From Sporolactobacillus sp. Y61 (lineage in GTDB: Bacteria; Bacillota; Bacilli; Bacillales; Sporolactobacillaceae), in the NCBI RefSeq assembly GCF_040529185.1, contig NZ_CP159510.1:620001-684000 (forward strand): DNA of 64,000 bases, read 5' to 3'. The notes beneath the pieces were generated by a model. It was not told the origin of the DNA and searched no databases. It saw only the letters and a program-made list of their open reading frames with translations. Of this stretch, positions 21,569 to 33,112 are shown in pieces (position 1 is the stretch's first letter; each line of letters starts with the position of its first letter). The translations under genes and the position numbers were made by a program.

Positions 21569-22405
21569 TTATTTTTTGTTTTTGCGGTGTCTGACGATGA
21601 ACTGTTCAGACTGATTCTTCTTCTTCCGCGTCTTGTAACCCGTCGTCGGCATGCCCCATGGTGACATCGGTGACTTGCGCCCTACAGGAGCCTTTCCTTC
21701 ACCACCACCATGCGGATGGTCGTTCGGGTTCATAACAGAACCACGGACAGTCGGGCGGATACCCTTCCAGCGTGAGCGACCCGCTTTACCAACCGACACA
21801 AGGCCGTGTTCCAGGTTGCCAACCTGCCCGATTGTTGCGCGGCAGGTTTCCAGGACCATCCGGACTTCACCGGATACAAGACGGATCAGTACGTATTTAC
21901 CTTCTTTACCGAGAAGCTGTGCAGATGCCCCTGCCGAACGAACGAGCTGTCCGCCCTTTCCCGGCTTCAGTTCAATATTGTGAACCGTTGTACCTACAGG
22001 AATGTTTTTTAACGGCAGCGCGTTACCGGTTCTGATATCTGCTCCGGTCCCTGACATTATTTCTGTTCCTACTTTGAGACCCTGGGGAGCAAGGATATAC
22101 CGTTTTTCACCATCCACATAGTGAATAAGTGCAATATTTGCTGTCCGGTTTGGATCATATTCAATCGTTGCAACGCGGCCTGGAATGCCGTCTTTATCAC
22201 GTTTAAAATCAATCAGACGGTACTGACGCTTGTGACCGCCGCCCTGATGACGAACAGTCAGTTTGCCCTGATTGTTTCTGCCTGCTTTGTTCGGCAGCGA
22301 CCGAAGCAGCGTTTTTTCCGGAGTCGTTGTTGTTATTTCAGCGAAATCCAGCGAGCTCATATTTCTCCGGCCGTTGGACGTCGGTTTATACTTTTTAAGT
22401 GGCAC
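21569..22405 (-). CDS. rplB: 50S ribosomal protein L2
   Basis: A 278-residue L2, the conserved protein nearest the peptidyl-transferase centre. The start is GTG at 22405 (product [15 protein letters not shown]), nine bases after AGGAGG; the in-frame TTG at 22411 is too close to that site. The C-terminal [18 protein letters not shown], with the histidine important for peptidyl transfer, is intact. Confidence 0.96.
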   Translation of the reverse strand: MPLKKYKPTSNGRRNMSSLDFAEITTTTPEKTLLRSLPNKAGRNNQGKLTVRHQGGGHKRQYRLIDFKRDKDGIPGRVATIEYDPNRTANIALIHYVDGEKRYILAPQGLKVGTEIMSGTGADIRTGNALPLKNIPVGTTVHNIELKPGKGGQLVRSAGASAQLLGKEGKYVLIRLVSGEVRMVLETCRATIGQVGNLEHGLVSVGKAGRSRWKGIRPTVRGSVMNPNDHPHGGGEGKAPVGRKSPMSPWGMPTTGYKTRKKKNQSEQFIVRHRKNKK

Positions 22406-22433
22406 GATCAATAACCTCCTTCTTTACTGATGC

Positions 22434-22724
22434 TCATTCGCCCTCGTAAAAATCGAGTTCTTTACTTTCAGGTGTCAGAGTAACAATCGCTTTTTTGCGT
22501 CGTGCTGTGTAGCCGGAATAGCGGCCATAACGTTTCGGCTTACCCTTCACGTTCATGGTATTGACTTTATCGACCTTAACTTCAAAAACGGCTTCCACAG
22601 CGCGTTTGATTTCAGATTTGTTTGCACGAAGATCAACATCAAACGTATATTTCTTGTCCGCCATCTGATCAGTTGTTTTTTCAGTCAGCACGGGGCGCTT
22701 AATAATATCATGCGGATCCTTCAT
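22434..22724 (-). CDS. rplW: 50S ribosomal protein L23
   Basis: A 96-residue L23 at the tunnel exit, the docking point for trigger factor and SRP. It begins [20 protein letters not shown]. Its ATG overlaps the rplD stop codon, so the two are coupled. Confidence 0.96.
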   Translation of the reverse strand: MKDPHDIIKRPVLTEKTTDQMADKKYTFDVDLRANKSEIKRAVEAVFEVKVDKVNTMNVKGKPKRYGRYSGYTARRKKAIVTLTPESKELDFYEGE

Positions 22725-23347
22725 TATGCAAGCACCTCCCCAAGTTTTTCGGCAGCGTCCCTGGTGACAATCAGTTTGTTATGTGCCAGAACATCAAGAA
22801 CGTTGACCTGGGATGCTGTCAGTACCTTTACACCAGGAATATTGCGGGAGGACAGGATCACGGTGTCATCCGCTTCATTCGTGACAACAAGAGCTTTTTC
22901 TGATACTGACAGATTCTTCAATACAGCAATAAATTCTTTTGTTTTCGGAGCTTCAAATTTAAGGCTGTCCAGAACAATTAAATCCTTTTCTCCGACTTTC
23001 CCTGATAAAGCAGATTTAATAGCCAGCCTGCGCACCTTTTTAGGAAGTTTATAGGCATAGCTGCGTGGTGTCGGTCCAAATACCGTACCGCCGCCGACCC
23101 ACTGCGGGGAACGTGTGGATCCCTGACGTGCGCGGCCGGTTCCTTTCTGGCGCCACGGTTTTCTTCCGCCGCCGCGTACTGCAGAACGGTTTTTAACAGC
23201 GTGCGTGCCCTGACGCTGTGACGCCTGCTGCATCACAACCGCCTGATACAGGACATGTTCATTCGGTTCAATGCCAAAAACGGCATCAGCCAGTTCAACA
23301 TTTCCGACCTCAGCACCTTTTTGATCATAAACAGTTACTTTTGGCAT
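22724..23347 (-). CDS. rplD: 50S ribosomal protein L4
   Basis: A 207-residue L4 with a long basic loop entering the exit tunnel (about residues 55-100, [20 protein letters not shown]). In enterobacteria L4 represses its own S10 operon; whether this applies here cannot be seen. It lies between rplC and rplW. Confidence 0.97.
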   Translation of the reverse strand: MPKVTVYDQKGAEVGNVELADAVFGIEPNEHVLYQAVVMQQASQRQGTHAVKNRSAVRGGGRKPWRQKGTGRARQGSTRSPQWVGGGTVFGPTPRSYAYKLPKKVRRLAIKSALSGKVGEKDLIVLDSLKFEAPKTKEFIAVLKNLSVSEKALVVTNEADDTVILSSRNIPGVKVLTASQVNVLDVLAHNKLIVTRDAAEKLGEVLA

Positions 23348-23364
23348 GGAAGCATCCTCCTTTC

Positions 23365-24003
23365 TTATTTAGCTTCTGCCGCTTTACGGGCAGATTTTAT
23401 CGTAATATAGCTTTTCTTTGCGCCCGGGACATTGCCTCTGATCAGAAGCAGTTTCCGTTCAGCGTCAACTTTTGCAACAACGAGGTTTTGTACAGTTATT
23501 CTCTCTCCGCCCATACGGCCGGCGAGCTTTTTGCCTTTGAACACGCGGGCCGGGTCGATAACGCCCAAAGAGCCCGGACGACGATGGTAACGTGAACCAT
23601 GTGTCATCGGTCCGCGGGACTGGTTGTTCCGTTTAATCGGGCCCTGATAGCCTTTCCCCTTCGAAGTACCCGTTACGTCAATGACGTCTCCTGCTTTGAA
23701 AATATCAGCTGTTACTTCCTGACCAACTTCATAGTCGTCAAGGTTTACATCACGGATTTCCTTAATGAAGCGCTTAGGTTCCGCCTTTGCTTTATCGGCG
23801 TGTCCCTGAACCGGTTTGACAATGCGTGATTCCTTCAGTTTGTCAAAGCCAAGCTGAACGGCTTCGTAACCATCTGATTCGGCCGTCTTTTTCTGAAGAA
23901 CCACATTACCCGATACATCAACAACCGTAACCGGGAGTGCATCGCCGTTTTCCGCAAAAATCTGCGTCATACCGATTTTTTTGCCTAAGATTCCTTTAGT
24001 CAT
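23365..24003 (-). CDS. rplC: 50S ribosomal protein L3
   Basis: A 212-residue L3, one of two proteins that nucleate 50S assembly. It begins [16 protein letters not shown]. The W-loop region ([17 protein letters not shown]) that reaches the peptidyl-transferase centre is intact. Confidence 0.97.
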   Translation of the reverse strand: MTKGILGKKIGMTQIFAENGDALPVTVVDVSGNVVLQKKTAESDGYEAVQLGFDKLKESRIVKPVQGHADKAKAEPKRFIKEIRDVNLDDYEVGQEVTADIFKAGDVIDVTGTSKGKGYQGPIKRNNQSRGPMTHGSRYHRRPGSLGVIDPARVFKGKKLAGRMGGERITVQNLVVAKVDAERKLLLIRGNVPGAKKSYITIKSARKAAEAK

Positions 24004-24032
24004 CCGTTACACCTCCTGTTTCATATAGGGAT

Positions 24033-24371
<339 letters not shown>

Positions 24372-24476
24372 TTAAAAACAGACTTGCTCCACGAAAATTT
24401 CCATCTGCACCCGCCTTGGCAAAGGAGCCGGGTGTATCCGCAACCTTCCGCATCATCGCTAACAAACAACTTACTC

Positions 24477-24505
24477 ATTATACATGAGCATACCGGACAA
24501 ATCAA
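24477..24505 (-). promoter_or_regulatory. S10 operon promoter (sigma-A)
   Basis: On the minus strand TTGATT at 24500-24505 and TATAAT at 24477-24482 are 17 nt apart. It lies just downstream of the tuf terminator and should drive rpsJ through rplQ; no other strong promoter or terminator was seen before the rplQ terminator. Confidence 0.9.
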
Positions 24506-24556
24506 GAATTAACCTGTTTTTTTCTCCAGCTCTTCAGGTTGGCCGCTGTAAAGTTA

Positions 24557-24592
24557 AAAAAAGGACATCCCCCTGGAGGGATGTCCTTTTTA
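24557..24592 (-). terminator. Terminator after tuf
   Basis: On the minus strand an AAAGGACATCCC/GGGATGTCCTTT stem ends in seven T. It starts about 9 nt after the tuf stop codon and separates the str operon from the S10 operon. Confidence 0.95.
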
Positions 24593-24600
24593 TCTGTTTC

Positions 24601-25788
24601 TTATTCAACAATTTCAGAAACAGAGCCGGCGCCTACTGTACGGCCACCTTCACGAATCGTGAACTTTGTTCCCTTTTCAATAGCGATCGGTGAAATCAGC
24701 TGAACATCCATATTGACGTTGTCGCCGGGCATAACCATTTCTGTTCCTTCCGGAAGAGTGATTGTGCCGGTTACGTCGGTTGTCCTGAAATAGAATTGCG
24801 GACGGTAGTTTGAGAAGAAAGGCGTATGACGGCCACCTTCTTCTTTCTTCAAAACGTAAACCTGAGCTTTGAAGTGCGTATATGCTGTAACTGTACCTGG
24901 TTTAATTAAAACCTGGCCGCGTTCTACACCATCACGGTCAATACCACGAAGAAGCGCCCCGATGTTATCACCGGCTTCAGCGAAGTCCAGAGTTTTACGG
25001 AACATTTCAACACCGGTTACAACGGTCTTCTTCGGTGCATCAGTCAGACCAAGAATTTCAACTTCGTCACCGATTTTAACCGTTCCGCGCTCTACACGGC
25101 CGGTTGCAACCGTACCACGACCGGAAATGGAGAAGACATCTTCGACAGGCATCATAAATGGCTTGTCATTGTCACGCTGAGGTGTCGGGATGTAGTTATC
25201 AACGGCATCCATCAGTTCAACAATATGTTTTTCTTCTTCAGGGTCGCCCTGGAGAGCTTTCAGAGCAGAACCTTTGATAACCGGTACATCGTCACCCGGA
25301 TAACCGTATTCACTGAGCAGGTCACGAACTTCCATTTCAACCAGTTCCAGAAGTTCAGGATCGTCAACCTGATCCGTCTTGTTCAGGTATACAATGATTG
25401 CAGGAACACCGACCTGGTGTGCCAGCAAAATGTGTTCACGAGTCTGCGGCATCGGACCGTCAACAGCGGAGACAACAAGAATCGCACCGTCCATCTGTGC
25501 TGCACCGGTGATCATGTTCTTTACATAGTCTGCGTGGCCGGGGCAGTCAACGTGTGCATAATGACGCTTTTCAGTTTCATATTCAACGTGTGCCGTTGAA
25601 ATCGTGATCCCACGTTCACGTTCCTCCGGAGCACCATCAATAGAATCATAAGCACGTGCCTTAGCTGTACCTTGCTTGGCAAGCACACTTGTAATCGCTG
25701 CAGTCAAAGTTGTTTTACCGTGGTCAACGTGACCGATTGTGCCAATATTAACATGCGGTTTTGTGCGTTCATAATGTTCTTTAGCCAT
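24601..25788 (-). CDS. tuf: Elongation factor Tu
   Basis: A 395-residue GTPase that delivers aminoacyl-tRNA to the ribosome. The P-loop is GHVDHGKT, followed by [12 protein letters not shown] and the domain 2/3 beta-barrels. The start at 25788 ([16 protein letters not shown]) is preceded by AAAGGAGG; 39 upstream in-frame residues are not EF-Tu. It is the last gene of rplGB-rpsL-rpsG-fusA-tuf. A weak promoter-like pair (TTGTCA/TAAGCT) lies in the gap after fusA. Confidence 0.98.
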   Translation of the reverse strand: MAKEHYERTKPHVNIGTIGHVDHGKTTLTAAITSVLAKQGTAKARAYDSIDGAPEERERGITISTAHVEYETEKRHYAHVDCPGHADYVKNMITGAAQMDGAILVVSAVDGPMPQTREHILLAHQVGVPAIIVYLNKTDQVDDPELLELVEMEVRDLLSEYGYPGDDVPVIKGSALKALQGDPEEEKHIVELMDAVDNYIPTPQRDNDKPFMMPVEDVFSISGRGTVATGRVERGTVKIGDEVEILGLTDAPKKTVVTGVEMFRKTLDFAEAGDNIGALLRGIDRDGVERGQVLIKPGTVTAYTHFKAQVYVLKKEEGGRHTPFFSNYRPQFYFRTTDVTGTITLPEGTEMVMPGDNVNMDVQLISPIAIEKGTKFTIREGGRTVGAGSVSEIVE

Positions 25789-25926
25789 GGATTTATAATC
25801 CTCCTTTAATTCAATGCAAAGTTTTAATTTATATGCAGTAAGGAAGCAGGCAGGCTCGTTGTTTGCCATCTCCCTTAGCTTACAATAAAAAACAAAGTGT
25901 GACAATTACCGGGCATACAAAAGTTG

Positions 25927-28005
25927 TTATTCACCTGTAGCCTTTTTAATGATCTCTTCACTGATACTCTTCGGCACCTGTTCATAGTGGTCAAATTGCA
26001 TCGTGAATGTCCCGCGTCCCTGAGTAGAGGAACGGAGTGAGGTCGCATAACCGAACATTTCAGCCAGCGGCACATGTGCATTAACGGCCTGTGCGCCTGC
26101 GCGGGCTTCCATTCCGTCAACACGTCCGCGACGGCTTGTAATGTCTCCCATAATATCACCGAGATACTCCTCAGGGATATTAACCTCAACCTTCATGATA
26201 GGTTCGAGGATCACCGGAGCACAGGTATTTTTAGCTGCTTTAAGTGCCATCGATGCAGCGATCTTAAAGGCCATTTCACTTGAGTCGACATCGTGGTAAG
26301 ATCCGTCAACCAGGCTCGCCTTTACATCAATCATCGGATAGCCGGCAAGCAGGCCATTTGCCAGCGATTCTTTCAGCCCGGACTCAACTGCCGGGATGTA
26401 TTCACGCGGCACAACGCCACCGACAACCTTGTCTTCAAATACAAAGCCTTCTCCTTCTTTAAGAGGCTCGAATTCGATCCAGACGTGACCATATTGCCCA
26501 CGTCCGCCGGACTGACGGATAAATTTACCTTCACAGCGACCCGCTTTGGTTAAGGTTTCTCGGTAGGCAACCTGAGGAGCACCTACATTAGCGTCAACTT
26601 TAAACTCGCGGCGCAGACGGTCAACAATGATGTCCAGGTGCAACTCACCCATACCTCCGATAATCGTCTGACCGGTTTCGTCATCCGTGTGCGTTTTAAA
26701 AGTAGGATCTTCTTCAGCCAGTTTTGCCAGAGCGATATCCATTTTATCCTGATCTGCTTTTGATTTTGGTTCAATCGCAACGTGAATGACCGGATCAGGG
26801 AAATCCATGGACTCCAGAATGACCTGATTATCTTCATCACAGAGTGTATCTCCGGTCGTTGTATTCTTCAAACCAACGGCAGCTGCGATATCACCGGAAT
26901 ATACCTGCTTGATTTCGCTTCTGTGGTTGGCATGCATTAACAGGATTCGTCCAAGGCGTTCCCGTGTATCCTTTGTTGAGTTCTGGACGTATGAGCCCGC
27001 TTTGGCAGTACCGGAGTAGACACGAAAGAACGTCAGTTTTCCGACATACGGATCCGTCATCACCTTGAACGCAAGTGCGGAGAACGGTTCGCTGTCATCT
27101 GCTTTACGCTCCGCATCTTCACCGGAATCCGGAAGTGTTCCTTTAATCGGAGGAACATCAAGCGGGGACGGAAGATAGTCGATGACGGCATCAAGAACAT
27201 GCTGAACGCCCTTATTTTTAAAGGCTGTTCCGCAAAGAACCGGGAAGAATTTAACATCACAGGTTGCTTTACGGATAGCGGCTTTTAATTCATCAACTGT
27301 GATTTCCTGACCATCCAGATATTTCACCATAATGTTGTCATCAACATCAGCGACCGCCTCAACCAGCTTGTCGTGATATGCTTCAGCCTGTTTTTTGTAT
27401 TCATCAGGAATCTCTTCGGCGTCAATGATCGAACCCATTTCATCCTCATAAATATAGGCTTTCATACCAACCAGATCGATTTCACCTTTATAGTGATCCT
27501 CAGCTCCCATTGGCAGCTGAATCGGATGGGCGTTAGCGTGCAGACGTTCATGAAGCGTCTTGCATGAATACAGGAAGTCGGCACCGATTTTATCCATCTT
27601 GTTTACAAAGACAATTCTCGGTACGCCGTATGTCGTTGCCTGGCGCCAGACCGTTTCCGTCTGCGGTTCGACCCCCGACTGGGCATCAAGTACTGTGACG
27701 GCACCATCAAGGACACGCAGAGAGCGTTCCACTTCAACTGTGAAGTCTACATGCCCCGGTGTATCGATAATGTTGATCCTGTGATTCTTCCACTGGGCAG
27801 TCGTCGCAGCAGATGTAATCGTGATCCCGCGTTCCTTTTCCTGATCCATCCAGTCCATCTGTGAAGCACCTTCATGGGTTTCACCAATTTTATGGATTCG
27901 ACCGGAGTAGTAGAGAATTCGTTCCGTTGTGGTTGTTTTACCGGCGTCGATATGGGCCATAATCCCAATATTTCTCGTCTTCTCCAAAGGAAAATCCCTT
28001 GCCAT
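25927..28005 (-). CDS. fusA: Elongation factor G
   Basis: A 692-residue translocase GTPase with P-loop [10 protein letters not shown] near residue 17, [12 protein letters not shown] and domains II-V. The start at 28005 ([16 protein letters not shown]) is supported by AAGGAG eight bases upstream. It lies between rpsG and tuf. It is the target of fusidic acid; no obvious resistance change was sought. Confidence 0.98.
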   Translation of the reverse strand: MARDFPLEKTRNIGIMAHIDAGKTTTTERILYYSGRIHKIGETHEGASQMDWMDQEKERGITITSAATTAQWKNHRINIIDTPGHVDFTVEVERSLRVLDGAVTVLDAQSGVEPQTETVWRQATTYGVPRIVFVNKMDKIGADFLYSCKTLHERLHANAHPIQLPMGAEDHYKGEIDLVGMKAYIYEDEMGSIIDAEEIPDEYKKQAEAYHDKLVEAVADVDDNIMVKYLDGQEITVDELKAAIRKATCDVKFFPVLCGTAFKNKGVQHVLDAVIDYLPSPLDVPPIKGTLPDSGEDAERKADDSEPFSALAFKVMTDPYVGKLTFFRVYSGTAKAGSYVQNSTKDTRERLGRILLMHANHRSEIKQVYSGDIAAAVGLKNTTTGDTLCDEDNQVILESMDFPDPVIHVAIEPKSKADQDKMDIALAKLAEEDPTFKTHTDDETGQTIIGGMGELHLDIIVDRLRREFKVDANVGAPQVAYRETLTKAGRCEGKFIRQSGGRGQYGHVWIEFEPLKEGEGFVFEDKVVGGVVPREYIPAVESGLKESLANGLLAGYPMIDVKASLVDGSYHDVDSSEMAFKIAASMALKAAKNTCAPVILEPIMKVEVNIPEEYLGDIMGDITSRRGRVDGMEARAGAQAVNAHVPLAEMFGYATSLRSSTQGRGTFTMQFDHYEQVPKSISEEIIKKATGE

Positions 28006-28036
28006 GTTTTTCACTCCTTCCTATGCGCCTCGTGCA

Positions 28037-28507
28037 TTACCAGCGATAATGAGCGAAAGCCTTATTAGCTTCAGCCATTTTATGCATATCTTCGCGCCTT
28101 TTAACTGACGCACCCGTATTATTGGAGGCATCAATAATTTCATTCGCCAGTCTTTCGACCATCGTTTTCTCGCCGCGAAGTCTTGAATAGTTCACCAGAT
28201 AACGGAGACCCAGAGTCGTCCGTCGTTCCGGACGCACTTCAACCGGCACCTGGTAGTTTGAACCGCCGACACGCCGTGCTTTTACTTCAAGCACCGGCAT
28301 AACATTCTTGAGTGCCTGTTCAAAAACTTCCATGGCTTCATGGTTGGTGCGTTTTTTTATTAAATCAAAAGCCTGATAGAGAATCGTCTGAGCCTTGCCT
28401 CTCTTACCATCTTTCATAATCCGGTTGATCAGCCGTGTGACCAGCTTCGAATTATAAAGCGGGTCAGGCAGTACGTCTCTTCTTTCAACAGGTCCTTTTC
28501 TGGGCAT
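28037..28507 (-). CDS. rpsG: 30S ribosomal protein S7
   Basis: A 156-residue S7, which starts assembly of the 30S head. It begins [20 protein letters not shown] and has the 16S-binding [21 protein letters not shown] segment. It lies 31 nt after rpsL and 31 nt before fusA. Confidence 0.97.
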   Translation of the reverse strand: MPRKGPVERRDVLPDPLYNSKLVTRLINRIMKDGKRGKAQTILYQAFDLIKKRTNHEAMEVFEQALKNVMPVLEVKARRVGGSNYQVPVEVRPERRTTLGLRYLVNYSRLRGEKTMVERLANEIIDASNNTGASVKRREDMHKMAEANKAFAHYRW

Positions 28508-28538
28508 GATGGATCCTCCCTTCTGTTTCAGTTATTTA

Positions 28539-28952
28539 TTATTTCTTCGGTTTCTTGGCACCGTATTTTGAACGGCCCTGCTTACGATCGACAACACTCG
28601 CCGTGTCCAGTGCGCCACGGATGATATGGTAACGGACACCCGGAAGATCCTTGACACGTCCGCCGCGGATCAGCACAACACTGTGTTCCTGAAGGTTGTG
28701 ACCGATCCCCGGGATGTACGCGTTCACTTCAATGTTATTAGAAAGACGGACACGCGCATATTTACGAAGCGCAGAGTTCGGTTTCTTTGGTGTCAGCGTA
28801 CCGACACGGGTACATACGCCCCTCTTCTGCGGAGCAAAATCATCTGTCAGTGATTTTTTGAAGCTGTTGTAGCCTTTGTTCAACGCAGGAGCTGTTGACT
28901 TCTTCGTTCTTGACTTACGTCCCTGATTAATTAATTGATTAATTGTAGGCAT
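28539..28952 (-). CDS. rpsL: 30S ribosomal protein S12
   Basis: A 137-residue S12 at the decoding centre. The [14 protein letters not shown] and [26 protein letters not shown] segments, where streptomycin-resistance changes map, carry the wild-type residues. It begins [15 protein letters not shown]. It is separated from rplGB by a strong terminator-like hairpin. Confidence 0.97.
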   Translation of the reverse strand: MPTINQLINQGRKSRTKKSTAPALNKGYNSFKKSLTDDFAPQKRGVCTRVGTLTPKKPNSALRKYARVRLSNNIEVNAYIPGIGHNLQEHSVVLIRGGRVKDLPGVRYHIIRGALDTASVVDRKQGRSKYGAKKPKK

Positions 28953-29013
28953 CTAACCAGTTCCTCCTTTCATTTTCTAATCCCACTGATCCAGGCGGTT
29001 CCTTTTTCGCGCA

Positions 29014-29051
29014 AAAAAGTGTTTTTGCAGAAGGACTGCTTCCGCAAAAAC
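29014..29051 (-). terminator. Terminator-like hairpin between rplGB and rpsL
   Basis: On the minus strand GTTTTTGC and GCAAAAAC form the outer stem, with GAAG/CTTC inside, followed by ACTTTTTTG. It starts 3 nt after the rplGB stop and lies inside the str operon, so it may attenuate rather than end transcription. Confidence 0.7.
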
Positions 29052-29053
29052 AG

Positions 29054-29305
29054 TTATCTTTTTATTGCAACCGTCGAAGCCCCGACTTCAATGCCACAGG
29101 CTTGACCCAGTTTTTTCATTGAATCGACAGGACTGACCGGTACATCCAGTTCTTCCGCAAGTTTCAGCACTTTACTGGTTACACGGACATCGGCGTCACG
29201 GGCTATAATGACTTCCTGAGCCCGCTTTTCCTTTAACGCTTTTAATGTCTGCTTCGTCCCAATAATAATTCCATTCTTCGCCTGTGTCACTTTTTCATAA
29301 GACAT
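29054..29305 (-). CDS. rplGB: L7Ae-family kink-turn RNA-binding protein RplGB (YbxF)
   Basis: An 83-residue L7Ae/L30e-family protein ([25 protein letters not shown]) that binds kink-turns; B. subtilis YbxF binds K-turns such as those of S-box riboswitches. The acidic [17 protein letters not shown] segment and the terminal [10 protein letters not shown] are conserved. It is the first gene after the str promoter. Confidence 0.93.
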   Translation of the reverse strand: MSYEKVTQAKNGIIIGTKQTLKALKEKRAQEVIIARDADVRVTSKVLKLAEELDVPVSPVDSMKKLGQACGIEVGASTVAIKR

Positions 29306-29350
29306 ATTTCAAATCCTCCAAAGTAACAGAGTGTTCAAGAACACTCAGAT

Positions 29351-29380
29351 ATAATAGCACCTGCCAAACCCTGTTGTCAA
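29351..29380 (-). promoter_or_regulatory. str operon promoter (sigma-A)
   Basis: On the minus strand TTGACA at 29375-29380 and TATTAT at 29351-29356 are 18 nt apart, immediately after the rpoC stop. An 18-nt perfect palindrome (GAGTGTTCTTGAACACTC) follows near the start of the transcript. Confidence 0.87.
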
Positions 29381-29388
29381 CACCCGGA

Positions 29389-32300
29389 TCAGCTTTCCTG
29401 ATTAATCAGTTCCCCTTCAGGTTTTTTCTCTTTTGTCTGGGCATCTTCGTCGGCTGTCTGAACCTTAATGTTACGATATCTTTGCATGCCTGTTCCGGCC
29501 GGGATCAGCTTACCAATGGTGACATTCTCCTTCAGTCCGACCAGTTCATCGGTTTTACCCTTTATCGCTGCATCAGTGAGGACTCTCGTCGTTTCCTGGA
29601 AGGAAGCTGCCGAGAGGAAGGACTCTGTTTCAAGGGCTGCCTTCGTAATACCGAGTAATACCGGATGACCGGTTGCCGGAATCTTATGATGCAGAAGCAC
29701 TTCGCGGTTATCATCCTTGAATCGGTGGATGTCCATCAGCGCACCCGGAAGAACCGACGTATCGCCGCCGTCAATGACGCGGATCTTCCGCATCATCTGA
29801 CGAACCATGACTTCTACGTGCTTATCACCGATTTCAACACCCTGCATCCGATAAACTTTCTGCACTTCACGGAGCAGATAGTTCTGAACGCCGCGCAGTC
29901 CGACGACATGAAGCAGCTCTTTCGGATCGATTGACCCGACGTTGAGCGGATCGCCGGCTTTGACTTTGCTGCCTTCACCGACTTTCATACGGGCGCTTAA
30001 CGGAATCGTGTAGGTCTTGGTTTCCAGGTCGCCTTTTACAGTCACTTCACGTTTGTCTTTCAATTCACTGATGGAAGTCACTTCACCATTAATTTCAGTG
30101 ATGGTTGCCTGGCCTTTTGGATTTCTCGCTTCGAAAAGCTCCTGAATACGCGGGAGACCTTGCGTGATGTCGTCTCCGGCAACACCACCGGTATGGAATG
30201 TACGCATCGTCAGCTGAGTACCAGGTTCACCAATCGACTGAGCGGCGATAATGCCGACGGCTTCACCCACCTCAACTTCAGATCCGGTGGCAAGGTTACG
30301 ACCGTAGCACTTTCTGCAGACACCATGACGCGTCTCGCAGGTAAATACGGAACGGATTTCCACCTCTTCAATTCCGGCGTTCACGATGTTCGTGGCTGTG
30401 TCTTCATTAATCAGCTCATCTTTTTTAACGAGCACTTCGCCGGTTTCCGGATGATAAACGGTCTTATTTGCCCTACGTCCGACTATACGGTCAAACAGGC
30501 TTTCGATTTCTTCGGTTCCTTCGCGGATGGCTCGAACGACAATTCCACGGTCTGTACCGCAGTCGTCTTCTCTGACAATCACATCCTGAGCCACGTCGAC
30601 CAGCCGGCGTGTCAGATAACCTGAGTTGGCGGTTTTAAGAGCCGTATCCGCAAGTCCCTTCCGCGCACCGTGTGTAGAGATAAAGTACTCCAGTACGGTC
30701 AGACCTTCGCGGAAACTTGAGATAATCGGCAGCTCGATAATACGCCCTGACGGGTCGGCCATCAGGCCACGCATACCTGCCAGCTGCGTAAAGTTGGAGG
30801 CATTACCACGGGCACCGGAATCACTCATCATAAAGATCGGGTTGGTCTTTTCCAGCGAGTTCATCAGTTTGGACTGGATGGTATCTTTAGCGTCGCTCCA
30901 GATACCAACAACACGTTCATAACGTTCATCTTCGGTAATTAACCCGCGACGGAACTGTTTCAGGACTTTCTGAACATTTTCTTCCGCCTTGTCCAGTATT
31001 TCTTTCTTTTCCGGAAGGACGATGACGTCGGATACCCCAACGGTAATTCCGGCTTTCGTTGAATACTGGAATCCAAGTGCTTTCAGGCGGTCAAGAAATT
31101 TCGATGTTTCTGTAACTTTATAGCGTTTGAACACTTCAGCAATGATATGTCCCAGATATCCTTTTTTGAACGGCGTGATCTCATCACGTGAAGCAATCTC
31201 TTTCGGAATATTGGAACCCATCGGCACGAAATATTTTTCAGGAGTTTCCACCTGAAGGTTGTGATCCGTTGGTTCATTAATATACGGGAAAGATCTGGGC
31301 AAAATGCGATTAAAAATCATTTTGCCGACTGTTGTGATCAGATACTCGCTGTTCTGTTTATCCGTAAATGTCGGGTTATGCAGCGATGCAGCCGGGATCG
31401 CAACCCGGGTATGCAGATGTACATAACCGTTATGGTACGCGAGCATAGCCTCGTTTGAATCTTCGAATACCTTTCCTTCACCAACGGCCCCTTTTCTCTC
31501 AAGGGTCAGATAATAGTTACCCAGCACCATATCCTGTGATGGTGTAACAATCGGTTTACCGTCTTTCGGGTTCAGGATATTCTGGGCCCCAAGCATCAGA
31601 AGACGTGCCTCAGCCTGTGCTTCGGTTGAGAGCGGAACGTGAACAGCCATCTGGTCACCGTCGAAGTCCGCGTTGTAAGCTGTGCAGACCAGCGGGTGAA
31701 GACGAATAGCACGGCCTTCAACAATCTTTGGCTCAAAGGCCTGAATACCCAGACGGTGCAGCGTTGGTGCACGGTTCAGTAAAACCGGATGTTCTTTAAT
31801 CACGTCTTCCAGAACACCCCAGACTTCCGGGCTGACTTTCTCAACCTTTCTCTTGGCACTCTTGATATTATTCGCAATGCCGCGTCCGACAAGTTCTTTC
31901 ATGACAAAGGGTTTGAACAGTTCAAGCGCCATTTCCTTCGGCAGCCCGCACTGATACATTTGCAGGCTTGGTCCGACAGCAATAACCGAACGTCCGGAAT
32001 AATCAACACGTTTGCCAAGCAGATTCTGACGGAACCGGCCCTGCTTTCCTTTCAGCATGTGAGACAGTGACTTGAGCGGACGGTTACCCGGTCCGGTGAC
32101 AGGACGTCCGCGACGTCCGTTGTCAATCAGAGAGTCGACCGCTTCCTGAAGCATACGTTTTTCGTTCTGGACGATAATGCTCGGTGCACCAAGCTCCAGC
32201 AGCCTTTTCAGTCTGTTGTTGCGGTTGATGACGCGTCGATACAGATCATTCAGATCGCTTGTTGCGAAACGACCGCCATCCAGCTGAACCATCGGACGCA

Positions 32301-33012
32301 GTTCAGGAGGGATGACCGGCAGAACGTCCAGAATCATCCATGACGGCTCGTTGCCGGATTCACGGAACGCTTCGACCACTTCAAGTCTTTTAACGGCGCG
32401 GGTCCGTCGCTGGCCCTGAATGTTTTTGATCTCCTGCTGAAGGGTTTCAGATTCTTTATCCAGGTCAACATCCTGAAGTAATTTTTTAATGGCTTCAGCA
32501 CCCATGCCCGCTTTGAATGCCGTACCGTATTTTTCACGGTAACTGCGGTATTCCTTTTCGGAAAGAAGCTGTTTCTTTTCGAGCGGTGTATCACCTGGTT
32601 CAGTCACAGCATAAGAAGCAAAGTAGATGACTTCTTCCAGCGCTCTGGGGGACATGTCGAGCAGAAGACCCATCCGGCTTGGAATACCTTTGAAGTACCA
32701 TATATGGGAAACAGGTGCTGCAAGTTCAATATGACCCATTCTTTCTCTGCGGACTTTCGCCCGGGTCACTTCGACACCGCAGCGGTCACAAACCACGCCT
32801 TTATACCTCACGCGTTTGTATTTTCCACAATGACATTCCCAGTCTTTTGTCGGCCCGAAAATACGTTCACAGAACAGACCGTCTTTTTCCGGTTTCAGCG
32901 TTCTATAGTTGATGGTTTCAGGTTTTTTGACTTCACCATGCGACCATGAACGAATTTTGTCTGGTGATGCTAAACCAATCTTCATAAATTCAAATTTATT
33001 AACATCCAGCAA
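29389..33012 (-). CDS. rpoC: RNA polymerase beta' subunit
   Basis: A 1207-residue beta' subunit. The N-terminal zinc ribbon uses C60, C62, C75 and C78; the catalytic NADFDGDQ that holds the active-site magnesium is at 447-454. The trigger-loop region ([11 protein letters not shown] near [16 protein letters not shown] sequence) and a second zinc site ([13 protein letters not shown]) lie in the C-terminal half. It is slightly longer than B. subtilis RpoC, with a charged C-terminal tail. It lies 100 nt after rpoB in the same transcript. Confidence 0.98.
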   Translation of the reverse strand: MLDVNKFEFMKIGLASPDKIRSWSHGEVKKPETINYRTLKPEKDGLFCERIFGPTKDWECHCGKYKRVRYKGVVCDRCGVEVTRAKVRRERMGHIELAAPVSHIWYFKGIPSRMGLLLDMSPRALEEVIYFASYAVTEPGDTPLEKKQLLSEKEYRSYREKYGTAFKAGMGAEAIKKLLQDVDLDKESETLQQEIKNIQGQRRTRAVKRLEVVEAFRESGNEPSWMILDVLPVIPPELRPMVQLDGGRFATSDLNDLYRRVINRNNRLKRLLELGAPSIIVQNEKRMLQEAVDSLIDNGRRGRPVTGPGNRPLKSLSHMLKGKQGRFRQNLLGKRVDYSGRSVIAVGPSLQMYQCGLPKEMALELFKPFVMKELVGRGIANNIKSAKRKVEKVSPEVWGVLEDVIKEHPVLLNRAPTLHRLGIQAFEPKIVEGRAIRLHPLVCTAYNADFDGDQMAVHVPLSTEAQAEARLLMLGAQNILNPKDGKPIVTPSQDMVLGNYYLTLERKGAVGEGKVFEDSNEAMLAYHNGYVHLHTRVAIPAASLHNPTFTDKQNSEYLITTVGKMIFNRILPRSFPYINEPTDHNLQVETPEKYFVPMGSNIPKEIASRDEITPFKKGYLGHIIAEVFKRYKVTETSKFLDRLKALGFQYSTKAGITVGVSDVIVLPEKKEILDKAEENVQKVLKQFRRGLITEDERYERVVGIWSDAKDTIQSKLMNSLEKTNPIFMMSDSGARGNASNFTQLAGMRGLMADPSGRIIELPIISSFREGLTVLEYFISTHGARKGLADTALKTANSGYLTRRLVDVAQDVIVREDDCGTDRGIVVRAIREGTEEIESLFDRIVGRRANKTVYHPETGEVLVKKDELINEDTATNIVNAGIEEVEIRSVFTCETRHGVCRKCYGRNLATGSEVEVGEAVGIIAAQSIGEPGTQLTMRTFHTGGVAGDDITQGLPRIQELFEARNPKGQATITEINGEVTSISELKDKREVTVKGDLETKTYTIPLSARMKVGEGSKVKAGDPLNVGSIDPKELLHVVGLRGVQNYLLREVQKVYRMQGVEIGDKHVEVMVRQMMRKIRVIDGGDTSVLPGALMDIHRFKDDNREVLLHHKIPATGHPVLLGITKAALETESFLSAASFQETTRVLTDAAIKGKTDELVGLKENVTIGKLIPAGTGMQRYRNIKVQTADEDAQTKEKKPEGELINQES

Positions 33013-33112
33013 GGGGGCAACCTCCCTTATTTTTCAGTGTTTCGGCCATCCTGGAGCCGAGTTGTTTCACCAAGCTGTTTGCCTGAAGAGGTTGATTCTT
33101 TCCAATGGATCG

